NCBI RefSeq assembly: GCF_031585635.1
Contig: NZ_CP134196.1
Coordinates: forward strand, 2,604,001-2,668,000
Length of the DNA: 64,000 nucleotides
Direction of reading: 5' to 3'
DNA from: Paraburkholderia sp. FT54
Lineage (GTDB): Bacteria; Pseudomonadota; Gammaproteobacteria; Burkholderiales; Burkholderiaceae
The position numbers and the translations under genes are program-made. This document shows, one piece after another, positions 53,711 to 62,838 of this stretch (positions are counted from its first letter, which is position 1; every line of letters begins with the position of its first letter). The notes beneath the pieces are model-generated. The model was not told the origin of the DNA. It searched no databases and saw nothing but the letters and a program-made list of their open reading frames with translations.

Positions 53711-54795
53711 CGCGTGATCCTTTCATCGTTGCTGAAGAAGACGGTTTCCGCCGTGGCGAGCTTCAACCAGACCGCCCCTTCGTCGACACGCAGATGCGGT
53801 TCGACCTTGGCCCTGAAGACATGGCCGTCGCATTGAGCCGTGACCAGCTGGTAATTGCCGAGTTGCTGCACACGCAGCAGGTGCGCTTTCACGGCGCCGG
53901 GTTCGCCATCGCTCACCACACGCACGAACTCCGGGCGAATGCCGAGCGTCAGCGTGCCGGCGGCATGTTTCAGCGTATCGAGCGTAGGCGGGTCGAGTCG
54001 TAAATGCTGCGTGCCGATCTTGATACCGTCGGCGTTCAGTTCGATCGGGCAGAGATTCATCCCCGGACTGCCGATGAAATAGCCGACGAACGCATGATCG
54101 GGCCGCAGAAACAGCGCGCCCGGATCGCCTTTCTGCACGACGCGGCCGTTCGTCATTACGACGACTTCATCCGCGAAGGTCAGCGCCTCGACCTGATCGT
54201 GCGTCACGTAGATCAGCGTCAGCTTCAGTTGCTGATGAATCTTCTTCAACTGACGGCGGAGGATCCACTTCATATGCGGATCGATGACGGTCAGAGGTTC
54301 ATCGAACAGGATCGCGGCGACGTCCTTGCGCACCAGCCCGCGCCCAAGCGAGATTTTCTGCTTCGCATCCGCCGACAGATTGTTCGCCTTGCGCGGCAAT
54401 TCACGCGTCATGTCGAGAATCTCTGCCACTTCGTGAACGCGCTGTTTGACGTCACGCGCCGACATTTTCCGGTTGCGCAGTGGGAACGCGAGGTTGTCGA
54501 ACACGCTCATCGTGTCGTAGATCACCGGGAACTGGAACACCTGCGCAATGTTGCGCTCGCGCGGGCTCTTGTCCGTGATGTCGCTTCCGTCGAACAACAC
54601 CTTCCCTTCCGACGGCCTCACGAGCCCGGACACGATGTTGAGCAACGTGGACTTGCCGCAACCGGACGGCCCGAGCAACGCATACGCGCCGCCGTCTTCC
54701 CAGACCATGCTCATCGGCTGCAACGCGTAGTCGTCGAGCGTGGCGGGGTTGGGTGCATAAGCGTGCGCGAGATTCTGGAACTCAATGCGCGCCAT
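53707..54795 (-). CDS. glpT: Glycerol-type ABC transporter ATPase 2
   Basis: A protein of 362 residues from ATG 54795, overlapping the preceding ATPase gene by 14 bp. Walker A is GPSGCGKST (42-50), Walker B ILFDEP (about 162-167) and the switch His199 lies in YVTHDQVEAL. The signature LSGGQ is degenerate: LSADA at residues 140-144. A C-terminal TOBE-type regulatory domain follows. With a degenerate signature it should not complete the partner's ATP site, while its own site needs the partner's intact LSGGQ. Confidence 0.88.
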
Positions 54796-55888
54796 GAGCC
54801 GCCTCCGGGCCGGACACCAGCGTCGTGTCCGCGCCGAACACGAACAGTTCGTCGGGGTCGATGTACACATCGAGCTCCGTACCGAGATCGATCTGATGCA
54901 CGCCCTGCAGTTGCGCGACCAGATCGATGCCGCCTTGCCGCGTGTGCAGATGCAGGTAGGTTTCAGAGCCGCTCAATTCGGCCAGTTCGAGCCGGCACGG
55001 CACCGCGACGGAGCGCGGCGTTCGCGGCGCGAGTCGCAGATGGCCGGGCCGCACGCCAATGCGGAATGTTTCGTTGCCGCTAACAGCACGCGCGCTGGCC
55101 CGTCCGAGCGGCACATCGATGCCGATCGGCAGGCGCGCGGTGCCGTCGGGGGTGAGATCGCTGGCGAGCATGTTCATCGGCGGATCGTTGAAGACGGCGG
55201 CGACGTCGATATTGGCGGGCGCGTTGTACACATCGAGCGTCGGGCCGTGTTGCAGCACGCGCCCTTTGTCGACGATCGCCGTATAGCCGCCGAGCAGCAG
55301 TGCTTCGAGCGGTTCGGTCGTCGCGTAGACGACGGTGGTTTTGCCGTCCGCAAACAGCGTCGCCAGTTCCACGCGCAATTCCTCGCGCAGCTTGTAGTCG
55401 AGATTGACGAGCGGTTCGTCCAGCAACACCAGCGACGACCGCTTGACCAGCGCCCGCGCCAGCGCGCAGCGCTGCTGCTGGCCGCCGGACAGTTCGCCTG
55501 GACGCCGTGGCAGCAGGTGATCGATATGGAGTTTGGCGGCGACTTCGTGAACGCGCCTTTTGACTTCGTCGGCGGCCGTTTTTTGCAGCTTCAGCGGTGA
55601 CGCGATGTTGTCGAACACCGTCATGGCCGGATAGTTGATGAACTGCTGGTAGACCATCGCGAGGTTGCGCTGCCGGACGCTGAGGCCGGTCACGTCGTTG
55701 CCGTCGGCGAGCACCCGGCCCGAAGCCGGGCGGTCGAGTCCGGCCATCACGCGCATCAGGGTGGTCTTGCCGGCTTGTGTCGGTCCAAGCAGCACGTTGA
55801 TCGCGCCGGGGACAAGCCGCAGATCGACGCCGTACAGGTGGGTGTGAGCGCCCGAAACGACTGTCACCCGCTCCAGTTCCAAGACCAA
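54782..55888 (-). CDS. glpS: Glycerol-type ABC transporter ATPase 1
   Basis: A protein of 368 residues starting at TTG 55888, chosen because AGGAG lies six bases upstream and no ATG or GTG fits; a longer frame from 55954 has no ribosome binding site. Walker A is GPTQAGKTT (35-43), signature LSGGQ is intact (133-137) and Walker B is VLLDEP (154-159). The switch His is missing: the YVTHD position reads YATTE, with Thr191. A TOBE-like C-domain is present. It is the first gene of the operon and should pair with the second ATPase. Confidence 0.88.
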   Translation of the reverse strand: MVLELERVTVVSGAHTHLYGVDLRLVPGAINVLLGPTQAGKTTLMRVMAGLDRPASGRVLADGNDVTGLSVRQRNLAMVYQQFINYPAMTVFDNIASPLKLQKTAADEVKRRVHEVAAKLHIDHLLPRRPGELSGGQQQRCALARALVKRSSLVLLDEPLVNLDYKLREELRVELATLFADGKTTVVYATTEPLEALLLGGYTAIVDKGRVLQHGPTLDVYNAPANIDVAAVFNDPPMNMLASDLTPDGTARLPIGIDVPLGRASARAVSGNETFRIGVRPGHLRLAPRTPRSVAVPCRLELAELSGSETYLHLHTRQGGIDLVAQLQGVHQIDLGTELDVYIDPDELFVFGADTTLVSGPEAAHGAH

Positions 55889-56289
55889 ATTGCTCTCCTT
55901 TGTTCTAGTGCGTCTCCGGTACCGCGGGTGCCTGCTTCTGCGTGCGGGGCACACGGCAAAGCGTGCCCTCTTTTCTGAAAGGAAATCAAAACAACAGATT
56001 CGATGTTCCTTTTTGTTCGTTTACGTTTAAATCGGTGTTAACCATACAATCGGTCGACAATTAAGTTCGTTGACGTTTACTGACTCGATAACAATTGCTT
56101 TCTCTTAATATTTTATTTCACGCATATCGTAATCTGGATGTCAGCGTAACAGAATGGTAATCAGTCTGAGGGATTGCCTGTTCGCGCTTAACGGACAAGT
56201 CGGGAACGCGATATCGGCGGTCCCGTCTCGCTCACGAGGCAACGCCGAATCCAGGCTCATGGTCAAATGCGGGTTTTGGGGAGAACTGC
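55889..56289. promoter_or_regulatory. Regulatory region between glp-type operon and S9 peptidase
   Basis: About 400 bases, more AT-rich than the genes around it, between two divergent transcription units. It contains two near-identical 15-mers described separately and several AT-rich stretches suited to promoters (56020-56130). No gene is seen. Confidence 0.6.
56015..56079. promoter_or_regulatory. Two 15-bp direct repeats, candidate glycerol-regulator operator
   Basis: GTTCGTTTACGTTTA (56015-56029) and GTTCGTTGACGTTTA (56065-56079) differ at one base and start 50 bp apart, about five helical turns. They lie 127-191 bases upstream of the TTG start of the ABC operon. The TTCG/ACG core recalls DeoR-type glycerol repressor sites, but no regulator gene is nearby. 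Confidence 0.5.
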
Positions 56290-58188
56290 ATGAGTGCCGT
56301 CGACAATCAGGAAACCGCTGACCGGACCGTCAAGCTCTATTCGGTACGCGACTTTTTCCGCAGGCCCGAGAAACACCAGTTCACGATTTCGCCAGATGGC
56401 CGGCATCTTTCGTTTTTGACTCGACACGCGGGCCGCCAGAATATCTTCGTTCAGGAAATCGGCCTCGACGGCTCGCCGCTCGGCGACGCGCGGGCGCTGA
56501 CCAACGAGTCCGAACGCGACGTACCTGGGCACGCCTGGAAAGGAAACGACCGCATCCTGTTCGTCAAGGACTTTGGCGGCGACGAGAACTTTCACGTGCT
56601 GTCTGTGCCGATCGACGGCGGCGAGCCGTTCGACCTGACGCCGTTCGATGGCGTGAAAGCGAGCATCGTCGACGATCTCCGGGACGATGACCGCCATATC
56701 CTGATTCAGATGAACCGGCGCGATCCGCAGGTGTTCGACGTGTTTCGCGTCGACGTCGTCACGGGCGAATTCACCTCGATCGCTGAGAACCCCGGCAACG
56801 TCATGGGCTGGATGACCGATCACGCCGGGCGCCTGCGCGTCGCAACGGCCTCCGACGGCGTCAACACGACCTTGCTCTATCGCGATGCGGAGACCGAAGC
56901 CTTCCGCCCGATCCTCACGACGAACTTTCGCGAAACGGTGTCACCGCTGTTCTTCACATTCGACGATCAGCGTTTATACGTGCTCTCCAATCGCGGCCGG
57001 GACAAGACGGCCATCTGCGAGTTCGACCCGCAAACTGCCCATGAGGGCGAGCTGCTGTTCGAAGCCGAACATGTGGACGTGAGCGGCATGGCTTTTTCGA
57101 AACATCGGCGCGTATTGACTGCCGCGTGGTACGTCGATGACCGCTTGCATCGGCACTTCTTCGACGAGTGGGCTCGCTCGATCCACGAAGACCTGGGCCG
57201 TCAGTTGCCCGGCCAGGAAATCTCGATCACGAGCATCACACGCGACGAGTCGCGCGCGATCGTGCATGCTTCGAGCGACCTTTCGCCGGGCTCGATCTGG
57301 ACATACGATATCGCCAGCCGTCATCTTTCGAGGCTCACCGAGCTCATGCCCTGGCTCGACGCCGCGGACATGGCGCGCATGGAACCCATCCGCTTCGCCG
57401 CGCGCGACGGTCTGCAGATCAACGGTTATTTGACATTGCCCGCGGGCATCGAACGCGGGCAGAATCTGAAACGCTCGCTCCCATTGATCGTCAATCCGCA
57501 CGGCGGGCCTTGGGTGCGCGATTCGTGGGGATTCAATTCCGAAGCGCAATTGCTCGCCAATCGAGGATATGCAGTCTTGCAGCTGAACTTCCGGGGATCG
57601 ACGGGCTATGGACGCGCGTTCTGGGAGGCGAGCTTCGGCCAATGGGGCAAGTCGATGCAAAACGACATCGACGACGGCATCGACTGGCTCGTCGGGCAAG
57701 GTCTGGCCGATCCCGCACGCGTGGGCATCTACGGCGCGAGCTACGGTGGCTACGCGGTGCTCGCCGGCGTGGCATTCACACCCGAGCGCTATGCGGCCGC
57801 GGTCGACTATGTCGGCGTCTCGAATCTGTTCACGTTGCTCGAATCGTTGCCACCGTATTGGAAGCCGATGCTTGACATGATGTACGAGATGATCGGCAAC
57901 CCGCAAACGGAAGCGGGCAAGCAAGCGCTGCACGATGCATCGCCGCTCTTCTTTGCGGATCGGATCGTCACGCCGCTATTTGTCGCGCAAGGCGCAAACG
58001 ATCCACGAGTCAAGCAAGCCGAAAGCGACCAGATCGTGAACGCGCTGCGCGAGCGAGGGATCGACGTCAAGTACATGCTCAAAGACAACGAAGGACACGG
58101 CTTCCGGAACGAAGAAAATCAGTTCGAGTTCTACGAAGCGATGGAAACCTTCCTCGCGCAATATCTGGGCGGCCGTTCGGCAACGTAG
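56290..58188 (+). CDS. S9-family prolyl oligopeptidase-like peptidase
   Basis: A protein of 632 residues with GGGGAGAA upstream of ATG 56290. The first 370 residues form a WD-like propeller with repeated strands (FTISPDGRHLSFLTR, ILFVKDFGGDENFHVLSVPIDGG). The C-terminal catalytic domain begins near residue 375 and holds Ser484 in GIYGASYGGYA, Asp571 in GANDPR and His603 in EGHGF, in the right order. No signal peptide is seen, so it is probably cytoplasmic. It should cleave small peptides or related amides; the physiological substrate is unknown. It is monocistronic. Confidence 0.93.
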   Translation: MSAVDNQETADRTVKLYSVRDFFRRPEKHQFTISPDGRHLSFLTRHAGRQNIFVQEIGLDGSPLGDARALTNESERDVPGHAWKGNDRILFVKDFGGDENFHVLSVPIDGGEPFDLTPFDGVKASIVDDLRDDDRHILIQMNRRDPQVFDVFRVDVVTGEFTSIAENPGNVMGWMTDHAGRLRVATASDGVNTTLLYRDAETEAFRPILTTNFRETVSPLFFTFDDQRLYVLSNRGRDKTAICEFDPQTAHEGELLFEAEHVDVSGMAFSKHRRVLTAAWYVDDRLHRHFFDEWARSIHEDLGRQLPGQEISITSITRDESRAIVHASSDLSPGSIWTYDIASRHLSRLTELMPWLDAADMARMEPIRFAARDGLQINGYLTLPAGIERGQNLKRSLPLIVNPHGGPWVRDSWGFNSEAQLLANRGYAVLQLNFRGSTGYGRAFWEASFGQWGKSMQNDIDDGIDWLVGQGLADPARVGIYGASYGGYAVLAGVAFTPERYAAAVDYVGVSNLFTLLESLPPYWKPMLDMMYEMIGNPQTEAGKQALHDASPLFFADRIVTPLFVAQGANDPRVKQAESDQIVNALRERGIDVKYMLKDNEGHGFRNEENQFEFYEAMETFLAQYLGGRSAT

Positions 58189-58306
58189 CGCTGAAGGATC
58201 AGCAATCAGTGAACGGGCGGCATTCTGAGGCGCGGCGGAGTCGCAACGCCTCCAACAACTCCGGCCAGAGCTATTCTCACTGCGGCAGTCGCAGTGCCTT
58301 GCCTGC

Positions 58307-58978
58307 TCAAGGCGAGTGCTGGAGTTGACCGGCGACCTCTTCGAGGCGCGATGCGCCGGCAGCGACCGCGCTGAGAAACATGCCGATTGAGAACTCGACC
58401 ATCTGGTCGATCGAAACCGGAATATCCGAGCGCGGCACACGATCCGAGAGGATTAGCGTGGCGAGTCCGTGCTCCACGCTCCAGGCGGCATGCGTAACGA
58501 GCGTCAGTGACTGCTGCTCCCACTGTTTTTCCAACGCAAATGTCTCGACCGCCGAAGCAAAAAGCCTGAAGGATTGTCCGCTCTCCTCGTTGAGTTCCGG
58601 ATAAGAATCGCGCGCAACAATCCGCGGACCAATCATCAATTCAAACAGTCCCTTGTGGCGCTGAGCAAACTCCACGTAGACCCGCATCATCCGATATGCC
58701 TTGGACATCGCAGTGTCGTCGGACGCGCTTATCGCGCGGCGCAGTGCCGCAAGGTCGCGAAATCCATCCGCCGCGATGGCAGCAAGCAGGCCTTCCTTGC
58801 CCGCGAAATGGCGAGACGGCGCCGCCTCGGAGACACCCACGGCTCGCGCGAGATATCTCAGACTAAGCTCGTGGACGCCGATCTCCTCCAAAGCACGACG
58901 CCCCTCGGCGATCAGCGCATTGCGCAAGTTTCCATGGTGATATGGCACGGCCACTTCAGAGGACAATTTTGAGTTCAC
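58307..58978 (-). CDS. TetR-family transcriptional regulator
   Basis: A protein of 223 residues. The N-terminal helix-turn-helix is clear (LRNALIAEGRRALEEIGVHELSLRYLARAVGVSEAAPSRHFAGKEGLLAAI). The C-terminal ligand domain carries HAAWSVEHGLATLI, the WHG-like segment of a TetR subgroup. It is divergent from the enoyl-CoA hydratase / CoA-transferase / fumarylacetoacetase operon across a 421-base gap, so it probably represses that operon until a pathway CoA ester or acid is present. Confidence 0.92.
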   Translation of the reverse strand: MNSKLSSEVAVPYHHGNLRNALIAEGRRALEEIGVHELSLRYLARAVGVSEAAPSRHFAGKEGLLAAIAADGFRDLAALRRAISASDDTAMSKAYRMMRVYVEFAQRHKGLFELMIGPRIVARDSYPELNEESGQSFRLFASAVETFALEKQWEQQSLTLVTHAAWSVEHGLATLILSDRVPRSDIPVSIDQMVEFSIGMFLSAVAAGASRLEEVAGQLQHSP

Positions 58979-59399
58979 GACGCCGCCAAAGAAAAATGTT
59001 CAGACAAGTTGAAAATTATAGATATCTGGCCTTGAAGCACGCAACGGACCTCGCTTAGCCAGTTCCCGCAAGCCTGGTATTCCAACGCACGCGCCAGTCA
59101 ATGGCGCCTGCATCTTGCGTCGGGAATACCCTGATTGGCGTCAAAGTTAACGCTGTTATCATTGTCTCACGGACTAGCTGAACGTCAAAGAGCGCGGGGC
59201 TTCTGTCACGCCACCTGTCAGGACATACGACGGACGGGAGCGATCCGCAGATGGCCGTTTGAGCAATGTACGGAGGAGCATACCGCCCATGTCCAATAGC
59301 TTCATCTCAGCGATCATTTGAATCGCTAAGTATCACTAACGTGTTTGGCAATCAACATTGCCCGGCGATTGTCGCCGGGCCCAACGTGCAGGATAAAAC
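58979..59399. promoter_or_regulatory. Divergent promoter region of TetR gene and catabolic operon
   Basis: About 420 bases without a gene. It holds a small palindrome AGCGAT-N7-ATCGCT (59309-59327) that could be a regulator site, and a perfect 9-bp hairpin (GCCCGGCGA with TCGCCGGGC, 59360-59380) whose end is 19 bases before the ATG of the next gene. Confidence 0.5.
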
Positions 59400-60164
59400 A
59401 TGACCACGGTTCTGTTCGAGAAAGACGGCGCAGTGGGCGTCGTCACAATGGCGAAGCCTCCTCACAACCTGATCGACGACAGGTTTCTGACGGATTTGCT
59501 CAGTGCCTACAACAAGGCTGTTGAAGAAGGATGCCGATCGATCCTTTTGCGCAGCGGTATGCGTCATTTTTGCGCCGGAGCGGATGTGGCCGGCTTCACC
59601 GGTGGTGGACGACGGCGCGACCAGGCGGGGTTCGAGTCTTTGCTGGACGCGCTCGAAAACATCGGCCTTCCTTCGGTGGCGGCAGTTCATGGCGGCGCGC
59701 TCGGCGGCGGCGTCGAACTCGCACTGACCTGCGACATGATTGTCGCTGCCGACACGGCGTTCTTCGGCATGGCAGAAGCTTCCCTGGGGCTATTGCCGCT
59801 GCTAGGCGGCGTACAGCGGATGACGCAGCGCGTCGGCCCGGCGCGGGCAAAGGAAATGGCGATGTTCGGTCGACGTCACGACCCCGCGGCGCTCGAACGT
59901 TGGGGTGCTATCAACCTCGTCACCGCCGAGGCCGAGTTGCCAGCCGTGTCGATGTCCTGGGCGCGTCAGCTTGCGGCAGGCCCCACGGTCGCACTGACGG
60001 GCATCAAACGACTGGCGAATCTGTCGGCGCGCCATGGGATCGCCGGCGCCGACGCCCATCAGACCGAAGCCAGTAACACGATGTGGGCAAGCGCCGATCA
60101 CAAGCGTGGCCTGCAGGCTTTCGCGAAGACCGGTCCGGGTTCTGCGGTATTTGAGGGGAACTGA
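59400..60164 (+). CDS. Enoyl-CoA hydratase/isomerase family protein
   Basis: A protein of 254 residues, the usual crotonase length. The two oxyanion-hole segments are SGMRHFCAGADVAGF and VHGGALGGGVELALTCDMIVAADTAFFGMAEASLGLLPLLGG, which includes a Glu at the catalytic position before SLGLLP. It acts on an enoyl- or related CoA thioester in the cytoplasm. It is the first gene of an operon with a CoA-transferase (3 bp on), a fumarylacetoacetase and an MFS transporter. The exact reaction is not determinable from the sequence. Confidence 0.9.
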   Translation: MTTVLFEKDGAVGVVTMAKPPHNLIDDRFLTDLLSAYNKAVEEGCRSILLRSGMRHFCAGADVAGFTGGGRRRDQAGFESLLDALENIGLPSVAAVHGGALGGGVELALTCDMIVAADTAFFGMAEASLGLLPLLGGVQRMTQRVGPARAKEMAMFGRRHDPAALERWGAINLVTAEAELPAVSMSWARQLAAGPTVALTGIKRLANLSARHGIAGADAHQTEASNTMWASADHKRGLQAFAKTGPGSAVFEGN

Positions 60165-60166
60165 TC

Positions 60167-61402
60167 ATGAACGCTCCACTGGAGGGCCTGAAAGTCATCG
60201 ACTTCACACGGGTGCTGGCGGGTCCGCTGTGTACGAAGACATTGCGCGACCTTGGCGCCGATGTGACAAAGATCGAACCGCCGGGCGGCGACTCCGGCCG
60301 CGGAGGCGTGCCGCACATCGATGGCATGTCGGTCTACTATGCGCAGCAGAATGCGGGCAAACGCAACCTCAGCCTTGATTTGAACTGGGCTGAGGCGCGC
60401 GAAATCGTGGTCGACATGTGCCGCGACGCGGACATCATCGTTGAAAATTTCCGCCCGGGCACGCTCACGCGCTTCGGACTCGGCTACGAGCAGGTGCGCA
60501 AGATCAATCCGGCCGTCGTGTACGTGTCCATTAGCGGCTACGGGCAAACCGGACCATGGCGAAACCGCCCCGCTTTTGCGCCGACAGTCCAGGCGGAAAC
60601 GGGACTGACGGATATCCTGCAGAACCACTACGGCGAATCGCTCACCGAACTCAAGAATGATGCGTGCAGTCACGCGGACGTATACACCGGTCTGCATGCC
60701 GTGATTGCCGTACTCGCGGCGGTTCAGCATCGCCATCGCACAGGCGAAGGACAGCACGTCGACGTCTCGATGGCCGCGACCATGCTCGCGGTGAACGAAC
60801 GCGCTGGCGCACAGCTTTCGGGAATCGATACCCAAGGCGAACCACCCGCACTGAGCGCGCCCGAGTCCCATATCTACCAGCTGCCGGACGGACGTCAGTT
60901 GACCATCGCGGCGAGTCCCATTTACACGCCGATGTTTGTCCGCTTCTGCTCGATGATGCGTCGGACTGATCTGCTGCTCGATCCACGCTTTGCGACCGCG
61001 CCGCTGCGCCGCCAGAACATCGCCGCGTTGCTGAGTGAAGTGCGTGCCTGGGTACTCACATTCACCGACCTGGACGAACTTCAGGCCCAGGTCAGCGAGG
61101 CAGGTCTCGCCGTCGGCGTGGTCCGCAGCACGAACGATCTCGCGGAATCCGAATGGGCGCAGGATTGGGGGGCAATCGTGAACGTCGACGATCGCTCGGG
61201 AGGTACGATGCGCATGCCTGGCTCGCCGTGGCGCTTCAGCGGCGCGACCTTGCCGCCGCCGGGCATTCCCGCCTTCCAGGGCGAGCACAACGCCGAGTTG
61301 CTCGCCGAGCGCAACATCGATCCGGCCTTGATCCAGGAACTGCGCCAACGCCGCGTGCTGCTGAGCCGCCGGAGTCTGCGGGGTGAATTCGATGAACCTT
61401 GA
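60167..61402 (+). CDS. CaiB/BaiF family (class III) CoA-transferase
   Basis: A protein of 411 residues, the standard length. The start is diagnostic (LEGLKVIDFTRVLAGPLCTKTLRDLGADVTKIEPPGGDSGR), and SLDLNWAEAREIVVDMCRDADIIVENFRPGTLTRFGLGYEQV follows. The catalytic Asp lies in the segment DACSHADVYTGLHAVIAVLAAVQHRHRTG. The enzyme moves CoA between carboxylic acids and so activates the pathway acid. It follows the hydratase by 2 bp and overlaps the fumarylacetoacetase start, so the three are tightly coupled. Confidence 0.94.
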   Translation: MNAPLEGLKVIDFTRVLAGPLCTKTLRDLGADVTKIEPPGGDSGRGGVPHIDGMSVYYAQQNAGKRNLSLDLNWAEAREIVVDMCRDADIIVENFRPGTLTRFGLGYEQVRKINPAVVYVSISGYGQTGPWRNRPAFAPTVQAETGLTDILQNHYGESLTELKNDACSHADVYTGLHAVIAVLAAVQHRHRTGEGQHVDVSMAATMLAVNERAGAQLSGIDTQGEPPALSAPESHIYQLPDGRQLTIAASPIYTPMFVRFCSMMRRTDLLLDPRFATAPLRRQNIAALLSEVRAWVLTFTDLDELQAQVSEAGLAVGVVRSTNDLAESEWAQDWGAIVNVDDRSGGTMRMPGSPWRFSGATLPPPGIPAFQGEHNAELLAERNIDPALIQELRQRRVLLSRRSLRGEFDEP

Positions 61403-62729
61403 TCGCACTCACGACGTCAGCGCGAGGAGCTGGTTGGCGTCCGCCAACCATCCTGCCAGCGACTTTCCGCTGCAGAACCTTCCCTACGCGATCTTCCGCC
61501 GCAAGAAAAGCGCCGAGCAGTTTCGCGGAGGCATTGCGCTCGGCGACCGGGTCATCGACCTCGCCGCGCTCGTTCGCGAACAATGCCTCGACGGCCTGGC
61601 CATGCAAGCCGCGCGCGCCTGCAGCCAAGCTTCTCTCAACACGTTTTTCAGCATGGGTTCGCAGGCGTGGCGCGCTCTGCGGCTTGCTGTTTTCACACTC
61701 TTCGAGGCATCCGTAGCCGGCGCGCCGGGCGTCGCGGATCGGCACGTGCTGGAACGGTGCCTCGTCGAGCAGACCGACGTTGAATACAGCCTGCCCGCAT
61801 CCATTGGCGACTATACCGACTTCTACACGTCGATCGATCACGCGCGCAACATCGTCAAGTTGTTGCGACCTGACGCGTCACTGTCGCCGAATTTTCAATG
61901 GATGCCCGTCGCGTATCACGGCCGTGTCTCAAGCATCGGACTATCCGGTGAGCAGGTCCGGCGCCCGCTCGGGCAACGCCTCGTCGCGGGTCGAGGCACG
62001 CCGGAGCTTGCGGCGTGTGAGCGACTCGACTACGAACTTGAACTGGGAATTTTTATCGGCGTCGGCAACTCGCGGGGCGAGCCAATTTCCATCAATCAGG
62101 CCGAAGAACACGTGTTCGGCCTCTGTCTGCTGAACGACTGGTCCGCCCGCGACATACAGATGTGGGAATCCACGCCGTTGGGCCCGTTTCTCGCGAAGAA
62201 TTTTGCCACCACAATTTCCCCCTGGATCGTGACGATGGACGCCCTCGCACCATTCCGGCATGAGTGGACGCGGCCTGCCGATCAGCCTCAACCATTGCCC
62301 TATCTCGACGCACCGGCCAATCAACGCGAAGGCGGCCTCGACATCCAGCTCGAAGTCTGGCTGGAGTCCGAACGACAGCGCACGAGCGAAGCTCCGGCCA
62401 CCCGTCTGTCGCGTACCAGCTTCCGCCATCAATACTGGAGCGTGGCTCAGATGGTCGCGCATCACGCGGTGGGCGGCTGCAACCTTCGCAGCGGCGATCT
62501 GTTGGGCAGCGGCACGATCTCGGGCCCAACCGCCGCCGAGGCCGGCGCATTGATCGAACTCACCGTCGGCGGCAGGACACCCGTCGCACTCGGCAATGGC
62601 GAAACACGCGGCTTTCTCGAGGACGGCGACACGGTCGTCATGAAAGGCTGGTGCGAGCGGACCGGCTTTGCGCGAATTGGCTTTGGTGAAAACCGTGGGA
62701 AGGTCATCCCCGCGCGAGTGGTTTCGTAG
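61392..62729 (+). CDS. fahA: Fumarylacetoacetase
   Basis: A protein of 445 residues from ATG 61392; a GTG at 61383 is possible. Both overlap the end of the CoA-transferase gene. The length and blocks match FahA: LPYAIFRRKKSAEQFRGGIALGD at the start of the N-domain, SIGDYTDFYTSIDHA (metal-binding Asp), VAYHGRVSSI (catalytic His), LDYELELGIFIG (metal Glu pair), NDWSARDIQMWE (metal Asp) and a conserved C-terminus. The enzyme hydrolyses fumarylacetoacetate to fumarate and acetoacetate, the last step of tyrosine/homogentisate breakdown. No hmgA or maiA is near, so it may act on another acylpyruvate here. Confidence 0.9.
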   Translation: MNLDRTHDVSARSWLASANHPASDFPLQNLPYAIFRRKKSAEQFRGGIALGDRVIDLAALVREQCLDGLAMQAARACSQASLNTFFSMGSQAWRALRLAVFTLFEASVAGAPGVADRHVLERCLVEQTDVEYSLPASIGDYTDFYTSIDHARNIVKLLRPDASLSPNFQWMPVAYHGRVSSIGLSGEQVRRPLGQRLVAGRGTPELAACERLDYELELGIFIGVGNSRGEPISINQAEEHVFGLCLLNDWSARDIQMWESTPLGPFLAKNFATTISPWIVTMDALAPFRHEWTRPADQPQPLPYLDAPANQREGGLDIQLEVWLESERQRTSEAPATRLSRTSFRHQYWSVAQMVAHHAVGGCNLRSGDLLGSGTISGPTAAEAGALIELTVGGRTPVALGNGETRGFLEDGDTVVMKGWCERTGFARIGFGENRGKVIPARVVS

Positions 62730-62838
62730 CGCTTGTTGTTACACCCTGGCGGGGGGCGCGAGACGCCGCCCGCTTCTGCCCTAACACCGTCACGACACCG
62801 GGCGATCAGATCCGGGCATGTCACCAAGGAGACACTTC

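Noticed and set aside
60098..61408. 436-codon minus-strand frame opposite the CoA-transferase
   Set aside because: Shadow of a clear CaiB-family gene.
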